The notes below the pieces were generated by a model. That model ran no database searches, had not been told where the DNA came from, and was given only the letters and a program-made list of their open reading frames with translations. Of a stretch of 64,000 nt of DNA, positions 33,226-41,197 are shown in pieces; within the stretch, counting starts at the first letter, position 1; the number at the start of each line of letters is the position of its first letter. The position numbers and the translations under genes are program-made. Origin of the DNA: Sulfuritalea sp. (GTDB taxonomy: Bacteria > Pseudomonadota > Gammaproteobacteria > Burkholderiales > Rhodocyclaceae); the NCBI GenBank assembly GCA_023229545.1, contig JALNZB010000008.1:25990-89989 (forward strand), read 5' to 3'.

Positions 33226-33978
33226 CTAGCGTGAGGACAGTATTTGCGTCGCCGCCCGGTCATTGGCATCTGCCGTCGACAAGACTTTCATCTGCATTTC
33301 GAACTGTCGCGCCAGCGAAATCATGGTGACCATTTGTTCAGCCGGGTTGACGTTGCTGCCTTCGAGAGTTCCGGCTGCAACCTTGACGCTCTCATCGGTC
33401 GGGGCGGGACTTCGATCGCGCATGCGAAACAGGCCGTCGTCGCCACGGACCAGATCGGCTTCGGGCGGGTTGACCAGTTTGAAGCGTCCGATCACGCTCA
33501 CCGTATTCTGGGCGCCTGACTCGGGCAACGCGGAGATCGTGCCGTCGACGCCAACGCTGAGTTTTACATCCGGCGGCACCGCAATCGGTCCGCCATCGCC
33601 TTGCACCGTAACGCCGTTGCGGGTCTGCACGATGCCGTTGACATTGAGTTCGAAGGCGCCGTTCCGGGTATAGGCCTCGCTGCCGTCCGGCATTTGCAGG
33701 GCGATCCAGCCCCGCCCCTGAACGGCCACGTCAAGCGGGCGACCGGTGTTGACCATCGGCCCCGACGTGAAGTCGGTATGCGTGCTGGCGTCGACGGTAA
33801 AGGCCCGCGTCGGCAACCCCTTTTGTGCCGCGTTCGACTGCACCTGGACGGCGCGCAACCGGTGTTCCTCGGCGCGATACCCGGTGGAACTGACATTGGC
33901 CAGATTGTGGGCCACGGCCGCCTGCCGGTTCAGCGTCTGGCTGGCCCCCGTCATTGCCGTGTAGATCAGTCTATCCAT
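33226..33978 (-). CDS. flgF: Flagellar proximal rod protein FlgF
   Basis: 250 residues. It starts MDRLIYTAMTGASQTLNRQA with VAHNLANVSSTGYRAEE, then PLDVAVQGRGWIALQMPDG, and ends with EGSNVNPAEQMVTMISLARQ and a Gln-x-MKVLSTADAN tail, all typical of FlgF. It forms part of the proximal rod. The 37-base gap to flgE upstream contains copy 5 of the dispersed repeat, and the next gene is the extra flgE paralogue instead of flgG. Confidence 0.95.
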   Translation of the reverse strand: MDRLIYTAMTGASQTLNRQAAVAHNLANVSSTGYRAEEHRLRAVQVQSNAAQKGLPTRAFTVDASTHTDFTSGPMVNTGRPLDVAVQGRGWIALQMPDGSEAYTRNGAFELNVNGIVQTRNGVTVQGDGGPIAVPPDVKLSVGVDGTISALPESGAQNTVSVIGRFKLVNPPEADLVRGDDGLFRMRDRSPAPTDESVKVAAGTLEGSNVNPAEQMVTMISLARQFEMQMKVLSTADANDRAATQILSSR

Positions 33979-33992
33979 GGTGCCGCCCGTTT

Positions 33993-34019
33993 CGCCGTAT
34001 CGTCAGCGCCGACTATCAG
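33993..34019 (-). repeat. Dispersed 27-bp repeat, copy 5 (flgE/flgF junction)
   Basis: Minus-strand reading after a GCTG flank: ATAGTCGGCG then CTGACGATACGGCG. It occupies most of the 37-base flgE-flgF gap. The flgE stop codon TGA overlaps its first bases. Confidence 0.75.
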
Positions 34020-35353
34020 CGCAGGTTGACCAAGGTTTGCAGGATGCTGTCCTGCGTCTTGATGGTCTGTGCATTAGCCTGATACGCGCGCTGCTGAGTG
34101 ATCATGTTGACCAGCTCGGCCGTCAAATCGACATTGGAATCTTCAAGCCCGGAGGACTGCAATACACCGTACTGGCCCGAGGATCCGGGCGCCGCCGTAA
34201 TCGGATCGCCGCTGGTGGGAGATTGCGCCCAACGGTTGTCGCCCAAGGGCTGCAAGCCCTGGGGATTGCGGAAACTGGCGAGTACGACCTGGCCTACCGG
34301 CTTGGTCTGGCCATTGGTGTAACGGCCCAGGACAACGCCATCCTTGCCGATATTGAAGCCGGCCAGTGTACCTGATGCGAATCCATCCTGAAGCATGGCA
34401 TTCACCGCAAACTGCGCGCCATACTGCGTCGATCCGCTGAAATCCAGGGCAAAGGTCTGAGGCGACAGAACTGCTGAAGGATAACCGAGATCCGTATCCG
34501 AGATTGATGGAGCGTTGCCATTGGCAACTGTGAATGGGAGGCTGGTAAGAGTTCCCGACTCATCGAACACCAGTTGTCCAACTGAAGTCACGCCACCAAA
34601 GGAAAGGTCCTGAAATGTTGCCGTGGATGGCGGATTGGGCGGTGTGGATCCGGCAGGATTGGTCAGGGTGGCGTAGACATTCCAGGTATTTGCAGCCGCA
34701 TCCTTGACAAAATACATCGAGTAGGTGTGTGGATTCCCCAAACTGTCATAGATGGTCGTCGCCGTTGATTGGTTATATGAGGTCGGATCGCCGTAGTCGA
34801 AAGGCGCCTTGACAGGAGGACCCAGACGCGAATCGAGGTTGATGTTTGCCTGTATGCCGCTCGCCGACGTGCTGCCGCCGGTCATTTGCGGCGTACCCGA
34901 CAAGCTCTGAGTCGGATCGAACAAGCGCAGGGGGGTTGCTGGCGAACCGGTCGCAATCACGCCATTAACGGCGGCGATGCCTTTGAGTTGCAAACCCTGG
35001 GCGCTGACGATAAAGCCGTCCTTATCGAGCTGGAACTGGCCGTTGCGGGAGTACACCGTTCCGCCTGAGCCGTCGTCCATCTGGAAGAAGCCGCCGCCAT
35101 TGATGGCCGTATCCAGCGGATTATTGGTAACGGAAATATTGCCCTGGCTGAATTGCTGAACAATCCCGGCCACCTTGGCTCCGATACCCACGGGGGCTGC
35201 ACCTGCACCGCTCAATGACGCTGCGAACACGTCGGCGAACTGGGTCGAACCGTTCTTGAAGCCCACCGTACCCGAGTTGGCGATATTGTTGCCAATGGTG
35301 TCCAGCGACTTGGACGACGAGTTAAGACCACTCAAACCTTGTTGAAAGCCCAT
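34016..35353 (-). CDS. flgE: Flagellar hook protein FlgE
   Basis: 445 residues. It starts MGFQQGLSGLNSSSKSLDTI with GNNIANSGTVGFKNG, then NPLDTAINGGGFFQMDDG. The central hook domains contain DSLGNPHTYSMYFVKD and LDFSGSTQYGAQF. The C-terminal region contains GLQPLGDNRWAQSPTSG and SNVDLTAELVNMITQQRAYQANAQT. It is placed directly after flgD (13 bases), as expected for the main hook subunit. The 3' end abuts copy 5 of the dispersed repeat. Confidence 0.95.
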   Translation of the reverse strand: MGFQQGLSGLNSSSKSLDTIGNNIANSGTVGFKNGSTQFADVFAASLSGAGAAPVGIGAKVAGIVQQFSQGNISVTNNPLDTAINGGGFFQMDDGSGGTVYSRNGQFQLDKDGFIVSAQGLQLKGIAAVNGVIATGSPATPLRLFDPTQSLSGTPQMTGGSTSASGIQANINLDSRLGPPVKAPFDYGDPTSYNQSTATTIYDSLGNPHTYSMYFVKDAAANTWNVYATLTNPAGSTPPNPPSTATFQDLSFGGVTSVGQLVFDESGTLTSLPFTVANGNAPSISDTDLGYPSAVLSPQTFALDFSGSTQYGAQFAVNAMLQDGFASGTLAGFNIGKDGVVLGRYTNGQTKPVGQVVLASFRNPQGLQPLGDNRWAQSPTSGDPITAAPGSSGQYGVLQSSGLEDSNVDLTAELVNMITQQRAYQANAQTIKTQDSILQTLVNLR

Positions 35354-35366
35354 GTTCTTCTCCTGC

Positions 35367-36044
35367 TCAGAATATTTGTTTGACGTCGCTCATTTTTGCC
35401 AGCCCAAGCTGCCCGAGATCGAGCGTCACGCCCTGGCTGCTTCGATTAACACTCATCACTCCGGCAAGTTCCAGAGTTGATGCCTCCACCTTATCGGACC
35501 CGCGCTTGGCAACCACCGATACGCTGTAGGCGCCATTCACCGCTTGCGCGCCTGAATCGGCCTTGCCGTCCCAGGCGAAGTTGTGCGTTCCGGCGTCAAG
35601 GTCGCCGAGGTTCATGGTTTTGATCGGGAGGCCATTGGCGTCCTTGATGGTCAGCACCACCTGGTCTGCCGCCGAGTTGAGTTCCACGCCGCCGACCGCT
35701 CCGCTATCCGTCAGCGTAAGGCCGCTGCCGGCCACCATGACCTGGTGTCCAACCAGTGCAGCCGCCTGCATGGCCTCGGCATCGACCGTGCTCGAAAGCA
35801 GCTTCTGCAAGGTCGCATTCAGTTTCTCTATGCCATCGACAGTGCTGATTTGCGCCAACTGCGATGTCATCTGGGCGTTGTCCATCGGGTTCAACGGATC
35901 CTGATTCTTCAGTTGGGTCGTCAGCAGTTTCAAGAAGCGGTCTTGTGCCTCACCCGTTGTGCTCTTGGCTTTCGTGCTGCCCGTTCCATTGACTGAATCG
36001 ATCAGCGCCTGGGCAGTGCTCGTGATGGTTTCGGTGGTTGCCAT
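35367..36044 (-). CDS. flgD: Hook assembly scaffold protein FlgD
   Basis: 225 residues. The N-terminal FlgD motif QDRFLKLLTTQLKNQDPLNP is followed by MDNAQMTSQLAQISTVDGI. The C-terminal half contains the tudor/Ig-like pair with the GLPIKTMNLGDLDAGTHNFAW segment. FlgD caps the growing hook. It lies 13 bases before flgE and 21 bases after flgC. Confidence 0.95.
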   Translation of the reverse strand: MATTETITSTAQALIDSVNGTGSTKAKSTTGEAQDRFLKLLTTQLKNQDPLNPMDNAQMTSQLAQISTVDGIEKLNATLQKLLSSTVDAEAMQAAALVGHQVMVAGSGLTLTDSGAVGGVELNSAADQVVLTIKDANGLPIKTMNLGDLDAGTHNFAWDGKADSGAQAVNGAYSVSVVAKRGSDKVEASTLELAGVMSVNRSSQGVTLDLGQLGLAKMSDVKQIF

Positions 36045-36065
36045 GTCATCTTTCCTTCAAAAAAT

Positions 36066-36467
36066 CTATTGACCGATCGCCAGTGTCTTTTGCATCAGCG
36101 ATTTGGCGGTATTCATTACCTCGGCGTTGTTCTGGTACGAACGCGAGGCGGAGATCATGTTGACCATTTCATCGACCACATTGACGTTCGGCATGGCGAC
36201 ATAGCCCTGCTCGTTCGCCGCCGGACTCGCCGGGTCGTACATCATGCGCATCGGCGCCGCGCTGTCGACCACCTGCGTGACCCGCACCCCGATGCCGCCG
36301 CCTTCGACCGCCGTGGCCTTGAACACCACCTGCTTGGCGCGGTAGGGCTGGCCGTCGGCGCCCACCACGCTGTCGGCATTGGCGAGATTGCTGGCCACGG
36401 CATTGAGGCGCGCCGACTGCGCGGTAAGCGCCGATCCGGCAATCGAAAAAATGTTGAACAGGCTCAT
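36066..36467 (-). CDS. flgC: Flagellar proximal rod protein FlgC
   Basis: 133 residues, the family length. It has FSIAGSALTAQSARLNAVASN and NLANADSV, and ends with YVAMPNVNVVDEMVNMISAS and the SYQNNAEVMNTAKSLMQKTL helix. It is a proximal rod subunit. It lies 12 bases after flgB and 21 bases before flgD. Confidence 0.96.
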   Translation of the reverse strand: MSLFNIFSIAGSALTAQSARLNAVASNLANADSVVGADGQPYRAKQVVFKATAVEGGGIGVRVTQVVDSAAPMRMMYDPASPAANEQGYVAMPNVNVVDEMVNMISASRSYQNNAEVMNTAKSLMQKTLAIGQ

Positions 36468-36479
36468 GATGTTCTCCGC

Positions 36480-36887
36480 TTACTGACTCGACATGGCGGT
36501 CTGCATGGTGCCCAGATCGCTACGAATGAATGTCAGCATGGCTTCCATCTGCACCGCGTTCTCGGCAAACGCGGCGCGCTCCACATCCATATTTACCGTG
36601 TTGCCATCGACGTTCGGCTGAAACTCGGTGCGGTATTTGGCAGCCGCGCCAAAAGCCTCGTTAAATTCACTGCCCAGATGCCGGGAAGAAGTCCTGACCA
36701 AGGCAAGACCCCCATCCATGCGCCCGGCAAGAGCGCCTTCAAGAGCCCCCTTGAAATCGATGTCGCGGGCCTTGAAATTCGGCGTATCCGCGTTGGCGAT
36801 GTTTGAAGCGAGCAGTTCCTGGCGATAGGCCCGCGCATTCAGGGCGGTACGCTTGACTTGAAGGTGGGCGTCGATTCGGTCTAACAC
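36480..36887 (-). CDS. flgB: Flagellar proximal rod protein FlgB
   Basis: 135 residues from a GTG at 36887 (MLDRIDAHL-type start). It has the family core RQELLASNIANADTPNFKARDIDF and the C-terminal DVERAAFAENAVQMEAMLTF helix. I prefer this GTG because the sigma-54 promoter at 36928-36943 would start transcription near 36917, so the upstream in-frame ATGs at about 36932-36935 lie inside the promoter. The length also matches normal FlgB (about 133-138). No strong ribosome site is visible before the GTG. It is the first gene of the long flgB-J operon. Confidence 0.9.
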   Translation of the reverse strand: MLDRIDAHLQVKRTALNARAYRQELLASNIANADTPNFKARDIDFKGALEGALAGRMDGGLALVRTSSRHLGSEFNEAFGAAAKYRTEFQPNVDGNTVNMDVERAAFAENAVQMEAMLTFIRSDLGTMQTAMSSQ

Positions 36888-36927
36888 GGTAGCGGGTAAG
36901 GATCTTGAGTTTTGGTACGGTGACCAA

Positions 36928-36943
36928 TGCATCATCCGTGCCA
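36928..36943 (-). promoter_or_regulatory. Sigma-54 promoter of the flgB operon
   Basis: Minus-strand TGGCACG-GATG-ATGCA. It has a perfect -24 half, the invariant GC at -12, and one mismatch in TTGCW. It lies 41 bases upstream of the GTG start of flgB and about 75 bases from the palindromic box at 37018. Confidence 0.82.
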
Positions 36944-37017
36944 TGGCTCTTGCAACGGCTAACAACTGCGTATTCGTCCTTTCGATGCGCTATAGGCGGC
37001 AAGCCAGGCACGGCACT

Positions 37018-37032
37018 CGGCAAAACTTGCCG
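37018..37032. promoter_or_regulatory. CGGCAA-N3-TTGCCG palindrome, flgB/flgA intergenic
   Basis: Perfect 6+6 inverted repeat with spacer AAC, identical in all 15 bases to the box in the flgK leader. It sits between divergent flgB and flgA, in an enhancer-like position for the flgB sigma-54 promoter. No convincing -24/-12 element was found for flgA on the plus strand. Confidence 0.7.
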
Positions 37033-37124
37033 TTGCTCCGCAACGAGTTCAAGAAGAATTAAGGGAGTACCGGGATGCTGCTGAGCGCATGCTCCCGATC
37101 AAAGCTGTGGTTCAATGCAGGCCT

Positions 37125-37808
37125 ATGCGAATTCTTCCTGCCCTGCTGACGGCCTTGGTGTTGATTTTCCATGGTCAACCCGTTCTTGCAGCGGACTCGT
37201 CTGCAATCCGGAAAGCGGTTGATGAGTTCTTGCGTAACCAGATCAAAGGCTTGCCGGGGACCGCCAGCTACAGCATCGGGAATATCGATGCGGAACGGCT
37301 GGCTGGCGCCTGCCAGGGCTTTGACGTGTCAATGGGGAGCGGCGCCCGCCCGTGGGGAAAGACACAGGTCGTCGTAGGCTGTCGTGGCGGGACATGGAAA
37401 ATCTGGGTGCCGGTACAGATTCGCGTCGTCGCCGAATACTTGGTCATTGCGCGCCCCATAAACGCCGGTCAGAAGCTCACGGACGCTGATGTTCGCGGGC
37501 AACTGGGCGAGCTTTCCGACCTGCCGAACGGCGTACTGATGGACAAGGAGCAGGCCATCGGACGCGCCGCCGTTGCGTCCCTGGCCGCCGGTCGCCCGTT
37601 GCGCGCCGACATGATCAGGCAGCCGACAGTGGTACAGCAGGGCCAGAGCGTCAAGATCATTGGCACGGGCAGTGGCTTTCAGGTCACCAACGAAGGGCGA
37701 GCGCTCACCAACGCGGTGGTTGGACAAGTGACCCAGGTGCGACTAAACTCCGGTCAAATCTTGAGCGGGGTCGTCCGCGCCGATGGCTCGGTAGAGATAA
37801 GATTTTGA
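37125..37808 (+). CDS. flgA: P-ring assembly chaperone FlgA
   Basis: About 227 residues from the ATG at 37125, which gives a good signal peptide (RILPALLTALVLIFHGQPVLA); an in-frame ATG at 37089 would add 12 residues. The body ends with the SAF-type domain: VIARPINAGQKLTDADV, LSDLPNGVLMDKEQAIGRAAVASLAAGRPLR and the final VRLNSGQILSGVV. It is a periplasmic chaperone for FlgI. It is divergent from flgB and lies 108 bases before flgM, which has its own promoter. Confidence 0.92.
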   Translation: MRILPALLTALVLIFHGQPVLAADSSAIRKAVDEFLRNQIKGLPGTASYSIGNIDAERLAGACQGFDVSMGSGARPWGKTQVVVGCRGGTWKIWVPVQIRVVAEYLVIARPINAGQKLTDADVRGQLGELSDLPNGVLMDKEQAIGRAAVASLAAGRPLRADMIRQPTVVQQGQSVKIIGTGSGFQVTNEGRALTNAVVGQVTQVRLNSGQILSGVVRADGSVEIRF

Positions 37809-37850
37809 TCTTACTAATAATTGTTATAGGCCTGAATCACTCAAGTAGCA

Positions 37851-37877
37851 TAAAGTTATTGGCAAATATGCCGTAAA
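37851..37877 (+). promoter_or_regulatory. Sigma-28 (FliA) promoter of flgM
   Basis: TAAAGTTA at 37851-37858, an 11-base spacer, then GCCGTAAA at 37870-37877. This closely matches the flagellar sigma-28 consensus TAAAGTTT-N11-GCCGATAA. It is 40 bases upstream of flgM, the usual class III arrangement that lets FliA drive its own anti-sigma factor. Confidence 0.88.
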
Positions 37878-37916
37878 CACAGCCAGACGCTGCATACACG
37901 AAGAAAGCCGCCACTC

Positions 37917-38225
37917 ATGAAAATCGACAATTCCGCCAAGACCATCGGCCAGGTGCAAAGCCCTGTAAGCGCCCGTGCGCATGGAACTCGCCCTGCGGCA
38001 ACGGGCGTCAAGGCGGGAAGTCCATCCACGGGACAGTCGACCACTGTGGTTTCTGCGGCTTTGAATTCGGTAGGCGGTTCCGAAGCGGCTTTCAATTCAC
38101 AGAAGGTCGCCGAAATTCGACAGGCCATCAGCGAAGGACGGTTTCAGATCAATCCCGAGCGGATCGCGGACGGGTTGATCAGTAGCGTCCGGGAAATGCT
38201 TGGTCAAAATCGTCGGTCTACATAA
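37917..38225 (+). CDS. flgM: Anti-sigma-28 factor FlgM
   Basis: 102 residues. The N-terminus starts MKIDNSAKTIGQVQ. The middle is disordered and Ser/Ala/Thr-rich. The C-terminal FliA-binding helices contain FNSQKVAEIRQAISEGRFQIN and PERIADGLISSVREML. FlgM holds FliA inactive until it is exported through the finished hook. A near-perfect sigma-28 promoter precedes it and flgN follows after 20 bases. Confidence 0.94.
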   Translation: MKIDNSAKTIGQVQSPVSARAHGTRPAATGVKAGSPSTGQSTTVVSAALNSVGGSEAAFNSQKVAEIRQAISEGRFQINPERIADGLISSVREMLGQNRRST

Positions 38226-38245
38226 TTGCGACGATGGCCTCCTGA

Positions 38246-38731
38246 GTGTCTACAGGCTCGTCCGTCGCGGTGGAATCCTTGTCGGAGTTACTGGTCAGGG
38301 AGCTTTCTGATCTAAGACGCTTTTGTGCTCTGATTGAAGAAGAGCGCAATGTTCTCACTGGAGCTCAAGCTGATCGCCTGCCCGATATCGCGACCAAGAA
38401 GTCTTCTCTTGCCGGACAACTAAGCCAACTGGAAACACAGCGCGACGCGCTGCTGACCAAGGGCGGCTGGCCAAAGGGTCGTTCGGGCGTTGAAGCATGG
38501 CTGGCAAGTCATCCCAATGCCGACGTCAAACGCCAGTGGAACGAGTTGCTGAAACTTGCCAGTCAGGCCCGCGACGGAAACGAAACGAATGGCAGATTGA
38601 TCAACCTGTTGCTCAAACAGAATCAGGACGCGCTGTCGGTGCTGGTATCTGGCGGTACGGAATCGATCTACGGGTCCGACGGTCAGCAACGCAGCCTGGC
38701 TGCTGGAAAGCGTTCTTTCGGCGCGGTTTGA
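38246..38731 (+). CDS. flgN: Flagellar export chaperone FlgN
   Basis: 161 residues from a GTG at 38246; a second in-frame GTG 24 bases on is possible. It is all-helical with LVRELSDLRRFCALIEEERNVL at the N-terminus and a C-terminal region with LLKQNQDALSVL, as in FlgN chaperones for FlgK and FlgL. It is co-transcribed with flgM. Near its 3' end (38634-38661) a degenerate copy of the dispersed repeat, split by seven extra bases, may be present. Confidence 0.88.
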   Translation: MSTGSSVAVESLSELLVRELSDLRRFCALIEEERNVLTGAQADRLPDIATKKSSLAGQLSQLETQRDALLTKGGWPKGRSGVEAWLASHPNADVKRQWNELLKLASQARDGNETNGRLINLLLKQNQDALSVLVSGGTESIYGSDGQQRSLAAGKRSFGAV

Positions 38732-38788
38732 AGTTCTGCCGGCAAGATGCTGGCGCTCCCAGAGCGCGTACAGCCCAAGCCATCACTC

Positions 38789-39592
38789 TCACTCTGAAAT
38801 CTGCACTTCCACGGCATTGTCGGGATTACGCGACTCGATCATGATCGCCACCCGGCGGTTGCGCTGACGGCCATCGGCGGTGGCGTTGTCGGCCAGCGGT
38901 CGCTGGTCGGCGTAACCAGTCGCGGTCAGGCGCCGCCCATCCACTCCGGTCTCGATAAACAAACGCACCACGCTCGACGCCCGCATTCCGGAAAGTTCCC
39001 AGTTGGATGGAAACTGCGAAGTATTGATGGGCGTGTTATCGGTGTGTCCTTCGACGATGATCGGAAAATCAGTGGGCGCCAGAATCTGTGCAATCGCCGC
39101 CAGTGCTCGCACGGCACCCGGATCGAGGCGGGCGTCGCCGGGAGCAAACAGCACGCTGGCATTGATATCGACCATAATTCCCAGCGCCCCTTCGGTGACC
39201 TTGACTTTACCTTCATCCACCAGCGGGGCGAGAGCCTTATTGATATCCTTGGCCATATTACGCAAACGGTCTCTCTTCACAACCTGCGTTGCATCGGGCC
39301 TGACGTTTGGCGGCAGCCGTTTGCTCGGCATGCTGATCAGCGGTCTGTTGATGCCGGAATTGATTGCGACCTGAGCGCCCGAGGTATCGCCAGGAACATT
39401 ACGGAAAGCCGAACTGATCGAATCTGACATGACGCGATACTTGCCCTCATTGATCGATGAAAGGGCATACATCACCACGAAAAAGGCAAACAGCAAGGTG
39501 ATGAAATCGGCGTAAGACACAAGCCAGCGCTCGTGATTTTCGTGCTCATCCACCTCGCGGCGGCGGCGATGGCGTGCATAGTGCGCCATCAC
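38789..39592 (-). CDS. motD: Flagellar stator protein MotD (MotB-like)
   Basis: 267 residues. A basic cytoplasmic head (HRRRRE) is followed by WLVSYADFITLLFAFFVVMY, where Asp29 is the expected proton-conducting residue. A plug/linker follows, then an OmpA-like peptidoglycan-binding domain with IIVEGHTDNTPINT and ELSGMRASSVVRLF. It pairs with MotC, whose stop overlaps its start by four bases. It is a second stator system beside MotAB in this window, as in Pseudomonas. Confidence 0.93.
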   Translation of the reverse strand: MMAHYARHRRRREVDEHENHERWLVSYADFITLLFAFFVVMYALSSINEGKYRVMSDSISSAFRNVPGDTSGAQVAINSGINRPLISMPSKRLPPNVRPDATQVVKRDRLRNMAKDINKALAPLVDEGKVKVTEGALGIMVDINASVLFAPGDARLDPGAVRALAAIAQILAPTDFPIIVEGHTDNTPINTSQFPSNWELSGMRASSVVRLFIETGVDGRRLTATGYADQRPLADNATADGRQRNRRVAIMIESRNPDNAVEVQISE

Positions 39593-40329
39593 ACAAAATA
39601 TCCCTGCAAACGGCTTTCGACAATCCGCGGATTATCGCCATTGGCAATACCTACTAGTCCATCGACCAGCATTTCGCGAAGCGTGACCAGACGACCAATG
39701 TTTGCCATCAATTTCTTGGCAATAGGGAGAAATATCAGATTGGCGGCGCCGACACCGTAGATCGTTGCAACAAACGCTACCGCGATTCCACTGCCCAGTT
39801 TCGCCGGATCGGACAGGTTTTCCATGACATGGATCAAACCCATGACAGCGCCGAGTATTCCAATGGTGGGCGAATAGCCCCCGGCGGACTCCCACACCCT
39901 CGAAGCCAGCTTCAGGTTGGCCTCATAGGCGCCGATTTCGACTTCCAGCACCTCACGCAAGCGGTCGGGTTCGGCGCCATCGACCAGAAGCTGCAATCCT
40001 TTTTTGACAAATGGATCGGGGATGGAGTCAATCTGCGCTTCAAGGGCAAGCAAACCTTCCTTGCGCGCAACATGACTCCAGTGATCAATGTCGGCAATCA
40101 GCTTCTGCGGCTCCACCTCCGGCGGGAAAAACACCCAAGTACCCATTTTCATTCCCGCCACGAACACCGGCAACGGGCTTTGCAGCATTACCGCGCCCAA
40201 TGTACCGCCGAGCACGATCAGCAAAGCCGTGGGCTGCAACAGGGAAGCCACGTGCCCGCCCTCCAGCACCTGGCCGCCCAGGATTGCGGCAAGTCCAAGT
40301 GCAAGGCCGGCAAAACTGATCTTGTCCAT
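39589..40329 (-). CDS. motC: Flagellar stator protein MotC (MotA-like)
   Basis: 246 residues with four membrane segments (e.g. FAGLALGLAAILGGQVLEGG at the N-terminus) and the ExbB/MotA core GGYSPTIGILGAVMGLIHVM, then SGIAVAFVATIYGVGAANLIFLP. It forms the proton-driven stator with MotD. The gene lies five bases after fliA and overlaps motD by four, so stator expression follows the flhA-fliA operon. Confidence 0.94.
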   Translation of the reverse strand: MDKISFAGLALGLAAILGGQVLEGGHVASLLQPTALLIVLGGTLGAVMLQSPLPVFVAGMKMGTWVFFPPEVEPQKLIADIDHWSHVARKEGLLALEAQIDSIPDPFVKKGLQLLVDGAEPDRLREVLEVEIGAYEANLKLASRVWESAGGYSPTIGILGAVMGLIHVMENLSDPAKLGSGIAVAFVATIYGVGAANLIFLPIAKKLMANIGRLVTLREMLVDGLVGIANGDNPRIVESRLQGYFV

Positions 40330-40334
40330 GGAGT

Positions 40335-41162
40335 TCAGATTTGGCTACGGCGACCGGGCTTGACGCCAGAAGAGCCAGCGTCAGCCTTCACTGAAACTTC
40401 GCTTTCGGCCTTGGCTGGCTTGCGGCCACGACGGGCTTTGCTCACCGACTTGTCATCGCCAACCACCGCAGCCCGCAGACGAGCAATGGCCTGGGTGTGC
40501 AACTGACATACCCGCGATTCGGTTACACCTAGCACTTCGCCAATCTCCCGCAGATTCAGATCCTGCTCATAATACAAGGCCATCATCGTCTTTTCGCGTT
40601 CCGGCAGGGAGTCGATAGCGCTTACCAAGGCTTGACGAGTACCTGCCTCCTCCAGCAAGGCCAGCGGATCAAGTCCTGGAGCGGCGCCGTGGCGCTCAAG
40701 AAAATCGCCGCCCTCACCATCGGTCAGGTCCTCCAGATACACCAGTTGATGGCCCCGCGCTTCCAGCAGTAGTTTCTGGTAATCGGCCAGACTAAGATCC
40801 AGCGCGACCGCGAGTTCGCTTTCCGATGGGTGGCGCCCGTTTTCGTGCTCCAACGCATGGATCGCCGCCTCGACACGCCGCATTTCACGTCTCGCACTGC
40901 GTGGCAGCCAGTCGTTGTCACGCAGCCCGTCAAGCATGGCGCCGCGGATTCGCTGCACGGCATAGGTCTCGAACTGAGCGCCGAGTCCCTCTTCGTAGCG
41001 GCTCATTGCATCAAGCAAGCCGATCATCCCGTTCTGCACCAAATCGTCGACCTCGACACTCGCCGGCAGCTTCGCCATCAAATGAAAGGCGATGCGCTTG
41101 ACGAGGGGAACATACCTGGAAACGAGCTGCTCTTTGGCGAGCATGCCCTGTGCGGTGTACAT
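40335..41162 (-). CDS. fliA: Flagellar RNA polymerase sigma factor FliA (sigma-28)
   Basis: 275 residues. Region 2 contains VDDLVQNGMIGLLDAMSRYE and FETYAVQRIRGAMLDGLR. Region 3 contains LPRSARREMRRVEAAIHALE. Region 4 contains LPEREKTMMALYYEQDLNLREIGEVLG and the final helix ESRVCQLHTQA. It transcribes late genes such as flgM here and is held by FlgM. It carries an extra, strongly basic C-terminal tail of about 40 residues (ARRGRKPAK, VKPGRRSQI), so it is longer than the usual 235-245 residues. Confidence 0.95.
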   Translation of the reverse strand: MYTAQGMLAKEQLVSRYVPLVKRIAFHLMAKLPASVEVDDLVQNGMIGLLDAMSRYEEGLGAQFETYAVQRIRGAMLDGLRDNDWLPRSARREMRRVEAAIHALEHENGRHPSESELAVALDLSLADYQKLLLEARGHQLVYLEDLTDGEGGDFLERHGAAPGLDPLALLEEAGTRQALVSAIDSLPEREKTMMALYYEQDLNLREIGEVLGVTESRVCQLHTQAIARLRAAVVGDDKSVSKARRGRKPAKAESEVSVKADAGSSGVKPGRRSQI

Positions 41163-41197
41163 CGATCCGTTCAGTTATGCCGTCTATGGCGGAATGA

